This document shows, piece by piece, positions 1 through 5,098 of a DNA stretch of 5,098 nt. A model generated the notes under the pieces. The model had not been told where the DNA came from. It ran no database searches and saw nothing but the letters and a program-made list of their open reading frames with translations. The position numbers and the translations under genes were made by a program. Source of the DNA: Bacteroidales bacterium (GTDB taxonomy: Bacteria; Bacteroidota; Bacteroidia; Bacteroidales; Muribaculaceae); assembly GCA_009177195.1 (NCBI GenBank), contig WFMA01000060.1:6281-11378 (forward strand), given 5' to 3'. Every line of letters begins with the position of its first letter. Positions within the stretch are counted from its first letter, which is position 1.

Positions 1-1341
1 ATCAAAGAAGGCAAGGCATACGTGGACCACCAGACTTCCGAGCAGATAGCGGAACAGAAAGGTACTCCCACTCAGCCGGGAGTCAACAGCCCTTATCGTG
101 ATCGTCCCATTGAAGAGAATCTCGACCTTTTCATGAGAATGAATGCAGGCGAATTTGATGAAGGAACTTATGTGTTGCGTGCTAAAATCGACATGGCTTC
201 GCCCAATATGCACTTCCGTGACCCTATAATGTATCGTATTATCAAGTATCCCCATCATAGAACCGGAACCACATGGAAAGTCTATCCCATGTATGACTTC
301 GCGCATGGGCAGAGCGACTATTTCGAGGGTGTGACTCATTCGATTTGTACACTTGAGTTTGTTCCTCATCGTCCCTTGTATGAGTATTTTGTCAAGGAGC
401 TTGCTGATGAATCCTATTGCCCAAGACAGATTGAGTTTAACCGGTTGAATCTCACTTATACTGTGATGAGCAAGCGAAAATTACTGCAGCTTGTCAAGGA
501 AGGACTGGTGTCGGGTTGGGATGATCCCCGCATGCCGACTATATCAGGTATGCGTCGTCGCGGTTTCACTCCGCGCTCTATCCGCAATTTCGTTGATATG
601 ATCGGTTATACGAAAGTTGAGGCGCTCAACAGCATTTCACTCCTTGAATATGCCGTTCGTGAAGATTTGAATAAGATTTCTACACGAGTTATGGCGGTGA
701 TGAACCCCGTCAAGGTGGTCATTACGAATTATCCGGAAGACAAGGAAGAGATTGTTGAAATGGAGAATAATCCGGAAAATCCTGAAGCCGGAACCCACAA
801 GATGCCGTTCTCTCGCGAGATTTATATCGAGCGTGATGACTTCATGGAGAATCCTCCGAAGAAGTTCTTCCGTCTTGCTCCCGGCGGAGAGGTGCGACTG
901 AAAGGCGCTTACATTATAAAATGTGAGGATGTAAAGAAGGATGCCGACGGTAATATTGTAGAGATTCATTGCACATATGATCCCGATACACTTAGCGGAA
1001 TGCCGGGCAGCATGCGCAAAGTGAAAGGAACATTACACTGGGTGTCGGCGGCTCATGCTAAAGATGCCACTGCAAGGCTGTATGACCGTTTGTTCTCGGT
1101 CGAAAATCCGGCAGAGGAAAAGGATCGCGATTTCCGTGACATGCTTAACCCCGATTCTCTTAAAGTTGTTGAGGGTATAAAGGTTGAACCGTTCCTTGCT
1201 GAGACAGCTGCTGTTGGCGATCATTTCCAGTTCCAGCGCATAGGGTATTTTACGTTGGATCCTGACAGTAAGGATGGAAATTTGATTTTCAACCGCACTA
1301 TCCAGCTAAAGGATACTTGGGAAAAGATTCAGAAAAAATAG
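1..1341 (+). CDS. glnS: Glutaminyl-tRNA synthetase, 3' part (5' end outside window)
   Basis: Class I aminoacyl-tRNA synthetase that attaches glutamine to tRNA-Gln in the cytoplasm. The frame is open from base 1, so the gene enters from the left and 446 C-terminal residues are visible. The GTG at 22 is an internal valine, not a start. By alignment from memory to E. coli GlnRS, about 113 residues are missing, including the HIGH motif. Visible residues (numbered from the window edge) include the glutamine-pocket Tyr98 and His102 in YPMYDFAH, Cys116 in THSICT and Gln143 in PRQIEF. These match E. coli Tyr211, His215, Cys229 and Gln255, and they favour GlnRS over GluRS. The KMSKS-type loop VMSKRKL has its MSK at residues 156-158. 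GWDDPRMPTISG follows, then the two-part anticodon-binding beta-barrel from about residue 230 to the end. The C-terminus ends cleanly without an added domain. The stop is TAG, 10 bases before the next gene, so co-transcription is likely. The promoter lies outside the window. Confidence 0.97.
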   Translation: MKEGKAYVDHQTSEQIAEQKGTPTQPGVNSPYRDRPIEENLDLFMRMNAGEFDEGTYVLRAKIDMASPNMHFRDPIMYRIIKYPHHRTGTTWKVYPMYDFAHGQSDYFEGVTHSICTLEFVPHRPLYEYFVKELADESYCPRQIEFNRLNLTYTVMSKRKLLQLVKEGLVSGWDDPRMPTISGMRRRGFTPRSIRNFVDMIGYTKVEALNSISLLEYAVREDLNKISTRVMAVMNPVKVVITNYPEDKEEIVEMENNPENPEAGTHKMPFSREIYIERDDFMENPPKKFFRLAPGGEVRLKGAYIIKCEDVKKDADGNIVEIHCTYDPDTLSGMPGSMRKVKGTLHWVSAAHAKDATARLYDRLFSVENPAEEKDRDFRDMLNPDSLKVVEGIKVEPFLAETAAVGDHFQFQRIGYFTLDPDSKDGNLIFNRTIQLKDTWEKIQKK

Positions 1342-1351
1342 ACTGACACCG

Positions 1352-2791
1352 ATGGATGCCGAGATGGAAGAGGTGAAGAAATTGTACATTAGTTTCAGGA
1401 AGTCATTGCTTGAAGGGGATATTGAGAAGTTCTACGATGAAGTGGATCTTCTTAATATCTATGACTTTGCTGTTGACGAAAATGATCTTTTCGTGCAATT
1501 TGAAATTCTACGTCTTGCAGCCCGCGCATTTCCTGAAAGTCCTGAATTCGGCTCAAGAGGAGCTTTTTTCTTAAAAGATGTCCTCGATGATTCCGACGGA
1601 GCAAGAGCATTGGCTGCGCAGCATAAGGAGGATTCTTTCGCATGGGCGATGTTGAATCTGACTTTTGAGGCTGATGCCGACGCTGTTAGAATCGGCATAG
1701 AGAATGCTCTTCGCCATCGCGGAATGCTGGAGGATGACGATGTGCTCCGATTGATAGATCTCTGTGACGAGTATAAATTGCAGGATTGGGCGTATGATAA
1801 TTATGAGAAAATCTTGTCATTGTGCGCTTATCCCGATACTTTTTTATTGGAGCTTGCGGAACTTTTCTACAATCAGGGTGTCTATGACAAGGCAATCGTT
1901 CTGTTGGAACGGTTGACCGAGATACAGCCGTTCAACGCCATTGTTTGGTCCCGGCTTGCCGACACGCAGGCGCTTAACCGCAATCTTGACGGCGCTCTTT
2001 CGGCGGTGGATTATGCGATTGCTATTGACCCCGACAAGACTGAGTATCGGGTGCAACGCGTGAGGCTGAAATATTACTGCGGAACTCCGTCCGACAAGGA
2101 TATGGCTCAGCTCTACGACGTATTGGATAAAGAGCCGTGCAATATGGATTCTATCAACATCCTGTTTGCCATCATGATTGATCGGGGAGAATATTCCAAA
2201 GTTATCGATATGATGTTTCAGCGGCTTGATGAATGTCGGGAAGACGCAGTGGCTATTGATATTGCTGAAAAGTTGTTCCTGCTGAATAATCGCCAGGTAG
2301 TAAAACGGGTGATTGACGATTATTTCGTCAACGGCACTCTTGTTGTGCCTGACAAGATGGCTTGGGCTCAACGCCAGTTCCGAAACGGATGTTATGCTGC
2401 ATGTGCCGAAATTATATTGTCGTTGATGGGTGCTCCCCTTGACCGCAGTGTTTGGGACATGCTGTTTGAGAGTCTTTATCGCATTAAGGATTATAATAAG
2501 CTCGCTGACATCTTCATTGATCCCGATTATGGAGTCAGAGCGGTTTATAAGGATACGGAAGAGGCATTGTTTCCGATGTTTATTATCTCGCTTGCGTTGA
2601 TTCGCACGGAACATAGTGCCGAGTTCCGAGAGGTTGCTGAATTTTTAATAGATGACCGTCCTGTGATAGTCGAAGATTTCAAACAGCGTCTTGCTGTGAG
2701 CGCTGCGTTCAGCATTCTTCATGCGTTAATGCAATTTTTGTCAAACGGGACCGATTTCGATATCGATGCGTTTGATCCGTTTACTGAATAA
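1352..2791 (+). CDS. TPR-repeat protein of unknown function
   Basis: A 479-residue acidic protein, probably cytoplasmic: there is no signal peptide and no convincing membrane segment. The clearest domain is a pair of tetratricopeptide repeats at residues 163-196 and 197-230. They show the usual pattern, with A/G and aromatic positions (LAELFYNQGVYDKAIVLLE, then VWSRLADTQALNRNLDGAL) and each ending near a proline (IQP, IDP). Residues 1-160 and 231-460 are mainly predicted helices resembling degenerate repeats, so the whole chain may be one helical solenoid. The tail is rich in Asp and Phe (DFDIDAFDPFTE). TPRs normally bind other proteins; no catalytic motif is visible and the partner is unknown. 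I recall similar proteins in Bacteroidales, which is unverified. The ATG at 1352 is chosen because it lies 10 bases after the glnS stop; a second in-frame ATG at 1364 is possible. No strong ribosome binding site is seen. It is probably the last gene of a glnS transcript ending at the hairpin at 2814-2847. Confidence 0.88.
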   Translation: MDAEMEEVKKLYISFRKSLLEGDIEKFYDEVDLLNIYDFAVDENDLFVQFEILRLAARAFPESPEFGSRGAFFLKDVLDDSDGARALAAQHKEDSFAWAMLNLTFEADADAVRIGIENALRHRGMLEDDDVLRLIDLCDEYKLQDWAYDNYEKILSLCAYPDTFLLELAELFYNQGVYDKAIVLLERLTEIQPFNAIVWSRLADTQALNRNLDGALSAVDYAIAIDPDKTEYRVQRVRLKYYCGTPSDKDMAQLYDVLDKEPCNMDSINILFAIMIDRGEYSKVIDMMFQRLDECREDAVAIDIAEKLFLLNNRQVVKRVIDDYFVNGTLVVPDKMAWAQRQFRNGCYAACAEIILSLMGAPLDRSVWDMLFESLYRIKDYNKLADIFIDPDYGVRAVYKDTEEALFPMFIISLALIRTEHSAEFREVAEFLIDDRPVIVEDFKQRLAVSAAFSILHALMQFLSNGTDFDIDAFDPFTE

Positions 2792-2813
2792 TTTTTAGAA
2801 AGAATAGAAATGT

Positions 2814-2847
2814 CAAGGGGCGCAGTTGTAAAAGACGGCGCCCCTTG
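2814..2847. terminator. Bidirectional intrinsic terminator between convergent genes
   Basis: A perfect 10-bp inverted repeat, with left arm CAAGGGGCGC at 2814-2823 and right arm GCGCCCCTTG at 2838-2847, encloses a 14-base loop. On the + strand it is followed by TTTATTTATT. On the - strand it is followed by a T-rich run (ACATTTCTATTCTTTC). The hairpin starts 22 bases after the TPR gene stop and ends 22 bases from the trpA stop, so it can serve both transcripts. Neither T tract is an uninterrupted U run, so efficiency in each direction is uncertain. Its role as terminator is inferred from structure and position. Confidence 0.85.
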
Positions 2848-2869
2848 TTTATTTATTGGAGGGAATTGT

Positions 2870-3643
2870 TCAATAGATAGAGGCTTTGAGTCGCTCGACT
2901 GCGGCAGTGAAATTGTCGGGGCAGGCTTCAAGGCATTTGATGAAGAATGATCCGATGATGGCTCCCGAGGCATATTCACATGCTTGCGACATGGTGGTTT
3001 GATTTGAAATGCCGAATCCGATAAGTCGTTTATGGGTGAGATCCATTTTTGCAATCTTCTTGAAATAGTCAAGTTGCTCCTCGTTGAATCGGTCACGTGT
3101 GCCGGTCGTTGATGCCGCCGATACCATGTAGATGAATCCTGAGCAATTCCGGTCGATGAGGTGTATGCGCTCCTCCGATGTTTCAGGAGTGATGAGCATG
3201 ATCATTGGAATGTCGTATTTGTCACATAACGGCTTGTACAACCTGAGGTACTCGTCAAAGGGCAAATCGGGAATTATCATTCCGTCGATACCGACTTCTT
3301 TACATTTGATAAAAATCTCCTCGATACCATATTGCAGGATAGGATTCAGGTAGCCCATCAGAACAAACGGGATGTCGGTCAACTTTCTCGCTTCCTTTAC
3401 TTGATCAAGTAGCGAAGCAAGTGTTATGCAATTGCGCAGGGCTATCGTTGAACTGTGCTGGATGACCGGTCCGTCAGCCATCGGGTCGGAGAACGGAACG
3501 CCTATCTCAACCATGTCGATGCCGCCATTGGAGAGAGCGTCGATGATGGATACGGTTGATTCGAGAGTGGGATATCCGGCAGTAAAGTAGACGGAAAGTA
3601 TGTTATTTTGTTTTCTCCCAAAAAGGGACTGAATTCGGTTCAT
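2870..3643 (-). CDS. trpA: Tryptophan synthase alpha subunit
   Basis: Cleaves indole-3-glycerol phosphate to indole and glyceraldehyde 3-phosphate. The indole is passed to the beta subunit TrpB, which joins it to serine. The 257-residue length is close to the E. coli enzyme (268), and the whole (beta/alpha)8 barrel appears intact. The signature VEIGVPFSDPMADGP carries the catalytic pair Glu46 and Asp57 (E. coli Glu49 and Asp60). PDLPFDE supplies Asp127, IYMVSAASTTG supplies Tyr172 and Thr180, and the phosphate-binding elements are GFGIS at 209-213 and Gly231-Ser232. The start at 3643 gives MNRIQSLF, the expected family N-terminus; the next Met is residue 44, inside the barrel, so no other ATG start works. 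The first 41 bases overlap the end of trpF in another frame, suggesting translational coupling. It is the last gene of the visible trp cluster, with a terminator 22 bases beyond its TGA. TrpB is not adjacent in this window. The protein contains no tryptophan. Confidence 0.97.
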   Translation of the reverse strand: MNRIQSLFGRKQNNILSVYFTAGYPTLESTVSIIDALSNGGIDMVEIGVPFSDPMADGPVIQHSSTIALRNCITLASLLDQVKEARKLTDIPFVLMGYLNPILQYGIEEIFIKCKEVGIDGMIIPDLPFDEYLRLYKPLCDKYDIPMIMLITPETSEERIHLIDRNCSGFIYMVSAASTTGTRDRFNEEQLDYFKKIAKMDLTHKRLIGFGISNQTTMSQACEYASGAIIGSFFIKCLEACPDNFTAAVERLKASIY

Positions 3644-4307
3644 GTTCGTTAAATTTACGTAGTGATACTATGAAATTAATTAGTTTGCTTAGATTTTTGA
3701 GCCCGGGTTTGATTTCAAACCGGCTGTTGATGTCGATACCAGCCATTCCGGGGCGCATCGCTTCGACTATTGCATCGATATCGTCAGGTCCTATGCCGCC
3801 GCTCAGAAGATAGGGTGTTTCGAGTGGGTAGTCATTTAATATGCTCCAGGAAAATTTTTTCCCCGATCCTCCGTGTGACTCGCATTTGTAGTCAAACAGG
3901 AACATGTCGACGTCGTTGTCATAGCGCTTGATCGAGTCCCAGTCAGTCTCTTCGTCATTAAGACCTATTGCCTTGAAGACTGTTAGCCCATTAGATCGCA
4001 ATTGACGGCACAGTTCAGGAGATTCATTGCCGTGGAGCTGTACTATTTTGAAACCATGGGTGTGGCACAGATTCATGATTTCATCAAAATCTTTATCGAC
4101 TGTCACTGCCACCGGACGAATGAATTCGGGGAGATTCTTGATGATGTCGGGCGAAATGCCTTGAGCGTTTCTTGGCGAGGCATCATGGAAAATGAATCCC
4201 ATGAGCATTGGAACAAGAGATGCCACTTCTGCGATGTTTTCAGGATCGCGCATGCCACATATTTTTATCATCATGTCGGCATGACGCGGAGTTTCAGTGC
4301 GTTGCAT
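3603..4307 (-). CDS. trpF: Phosphoribosylanthranilate isomerase
   Basis: Converts N-(5'-phosphoribosyl)anthranilate to the carboxyphenylamino-deoxyribulose phosphate (CdRP) that TrpC uses. The longest frame gives 234 residues of a single (beta/alpha)8 barrel. KICGMRDPENI holds the catalytic Cys17, FDYK holds the catalytic Asp139 (Cys7 and Asp126 in the Thermotoga enzyme), and VQLHGNE, LLSGGIGPDDI and GIDINSRFEIKPGLKN are family motifs, the last two including phosphate-binding loops. The start is uncertain. The ATG at 4307 overlaps trpC by 14 bases and follows an A/T-rich leader, a favourable context in Bacteroidota. Family members, however, usually begin almost at the IKICGMR strand, which would favour the adjacent ATGs at 4274 or 4271 and a protein of 223 or 222 residues. 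The C-terminus runs about 14 residues past the usual family end (from EHEPNSV) and overlaps trpA by 41 bases. Function is secure; both termini are slightly unusual. Confidence 0.95.
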   Translation of the reverse strand: MQRTETPRHADMMIKICGMRDPENIAEVASLVPMLMGFIFHDASPRNAQGISPDIIKNLPEFIRPVAVTVDKDFDEIMNLCHTHGFKIVQLHGNESPELCRQLRSNGLTVFKAIGLNDEETDWDSIKRYDNDVDMFLFDYKCESHGGSGKKFSWSILNDYPLETPYLLSGGIGPDDIDAIVEAMRPGMAGIDINSRFEIKPGLKNLSKLINFIVSLRKFNEHEPNSVPFWEKTK

Positions 4308-5082
4308 TTATAAAGTTTTTTAGGGCAATGCCCGGTTTTTGATGTCTCATGAATGACTCTCCGATAAGGAATCCGCGATACCCTTTTGATCTTAGGGCTT
4401 TAAGCTGTGCGATGTCAGTCAGTCCGCTTTCCGCTACTTTTACGATGTTTTCAGGAAGATGGCTGATCATTTCGTCAGACATAGCGGTGTCGGTTGCGAA
4501 AGTGGATAGGTTGCGGTTATTCACTCCGATCATGTCTACTCCCGGGATAGTTTTGTCAAGTTCTTCTTTGCCATGCAACTCAAGAAGCACTTCAAGATTC
4601 AGCGAGTGGGCATAGTCGGTGAATTTGATGATTTCGTCAAAAGACAGTATTGATGCGATGAGAAGGATGGCGTTAGCTCCGTAGAATGCAGCCTCAAGAA
4701 TTTGCATCGGGTCAATGATGAATTCCTTTCTCAACAACGGTTGGGCCGGTGCGGAGGCTCTTGCTTCGGCAAAATCGTCAAGAGACCCGCCGAAGAACGG
4801 AGTGTCGGTGAGGATGGAGCAACATGCCGCACCGTTTTTAGCATATTCGGGCACGATTTCCGATGCTATCGCCATGGGGTGTATGTCGCCGCGTGAAGGC
4901 GAGCGACGTTTAAATTCCGCAATAATGCCAATGGGATCATTAATCAAGCTGTCGCTGAATGAAATCTTTTTTTCCGATGCTTTTGTAAAGCGGGACTTAT
5001 AGCAGTCATAGACGCCGGTGGAGTATTTGGCTTCAACCTCCCGCTTTTTGTTGTCCACTATAATATCAAGAATATTTGCCAT
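4294..5082 (-). CDS. trpC: Indole-3-glycerol phosphate synthase
   Basis: Closes CdRP to indole-3-glycerol phosphate with loss of CO2 and water, the step between TrpF and TrpA. The 262 residues form a stand-alone enzyme, not the TrpC-TrpF fusion found in E. coli. Catalytic residues can be placed by motif: Glu56 and Lys58 in IIAEFKRRSPSRG, Lys119 in LLRKEFIIDP, Glu168 in LLELH, Asn188 in GVNNRNL, and Glu218-Ser219 in VAESGL. The phosphate loop GFLIGESFM is at 238-245. The ATG at 5082 begins MANILDIIVDNKKREV, a normal family N-terminus. No clear Shine-Dalgarno sequence precedes it. The sequence between 5083 and the window edge contains TGA triplets on the - strand, consistent with an upstream gene (expected trpD) ending within a few bases, but too little is visible to call it. 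The stop lies 13 bases inside the longest trpF frame. The protein contains no tryptophan. Confidence 0.97.
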   Translation of the reverse strand: MANILDIIVDNKKREVEAKYSTGVYDCYKSRFTKASEKKISFSDSLINDPIGIIAEFKRRSPSRGDIHPMAIASEIVPEYAKNGAACCSILTDTPFFGGSLDDFAEARASAPAQPLLRKEFIIDPMQILEAAFYGANAILLIASILSFDEIIKFTDYAHSLNLEVLLELHGKEELDKTIPGVDMIGVNNRNLSTFATDTAMSDEMISHLPENIVKVAESGLTDIAQLKALRSKGYRGFLIGESFMRHQKPGIALKNFINATH

Positions 5083-5098
5083 CTCAATGTCATTTGTT

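Noticed and set aside
637..969. A 110-codon - strand frame inside glnS with a hydrophobic start resembling a signal peptide
   Set aside because: It is antisense to conserved glnS codons; the hydrophobic stretch is the complement of ordinary coding sequence. No promoter or independent support is seen.
1844..2614. A 256-codon open frame on the - strand opposite the TPR gene
   Set aside because: It lies wholly inside a well-supported + strand gene, its translation has no recognisable motif and is rich in His, Asn and Ile as expected for antisense of a coding frame, and no start context is evident.
2719..3096. A 125-codon - strand frame spanning the trpA end, the terminator and the TPR gene end
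   Set aside because: It overlaps trpA on the same strand in another frame, runs through the terminator hairpin and has low-complexity Ser/Pro-rich content, so it is a shadow of real genes.
4002..4313. A + strand frame of 103 codons opposite trpF, and similar frames at 4349-4615 and 4715-5002 opposite trpC
   Set aside because: All are antisense to conserved enzyme-coding sequence and their translations show no family resemblance.
4315..4338. A short hairpin (GGGCAATGCCC) flanked by T runs, resembling a terminator
   Set aside because: The stem is only 4-5 bp with a 1-3 base loop, and the bases encode the conserved end of TrpC (KPGIALKNF). It would also cut transcription before trpF, which is unlikely.
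5083..5098. Possible 3' end of trpD on the - strand (TGA at 5090-5092 in the frame AAC AAA TGA)
   Set aside because: Only a few codons are visible and a second TGA lies nearby, so neither the gene nor its frame can be supported from this window, though trpD is the expected neighbour.
1..5098. Search for CRISPR repeats, tRNA or rRNA genes, insertion sequences, riboswitches or defence genes
   Set aside because: Almost every base is assigned to a housekeeping gene or the single terminator; no direct repeat array, transposase motif or structured RNA was seen.

Overview
The window looks like an ordinary stretch of a Bacteroidales (Bacteroidota) chromosome. A gut Bacteroidales such as a Muribaculaceae relative is plausible, but this rests on remembered protein similarity and gene order and was not tested by a search. 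Supporting signs are a bacterial glutaminyl-tRNA synthetase closely resembling Bacteroides GlnRS, a following TPR protein of a kind I associate with Bacteroidales, the trp gene order trpC-trpF-trpA with trpA last, and gene starts without clear Shine-Dalgarno sequences, as is usual in this phylum.

Layout: positions 1-2791 hold two genes on the + strand. The first is the 3' three quarters of glnS, cut by the left edge of the window. Ten bases later comes a complete 479-residue TPR protein of unknown function. Positions 2870-5082 hold three genes on the - strand, trpC, trpF and trpA in transcription order, tightly packed with overlapping ends. The two gene blocks converge on a 78-base intergenic region. 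Its centre is a perfect 10-bp GC-rich hairpin that probably terminates transcription from both sides. No gene-free stretch exceeds 300 bases.

Function: the three trp genes encode consecutive late steps of tryptophan synthesis. TrpF isomerises phosphoribosylanthranilate to CdRP, TrpC closes it to indole-3-glycerol phosphate, and the TrpA alpha subunit cleaves that to indole for TrpB. The rest of the operon, including trpD just upstream and trpB elsewhere, should lie beyond the right edge. GlnS charges tRNA-Gln directly. The two blocks appear functionally unrelated.

I found no mobile element, CRISPR array, RNA gene, phage gene or defence system. Nothing here supports a previously undescribed system. 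The points most worth a second look are the unknown TPR protein, the 41-base trpF/trpA overlap with its extra TrpF tail, and the symmetrical convergent terminator.
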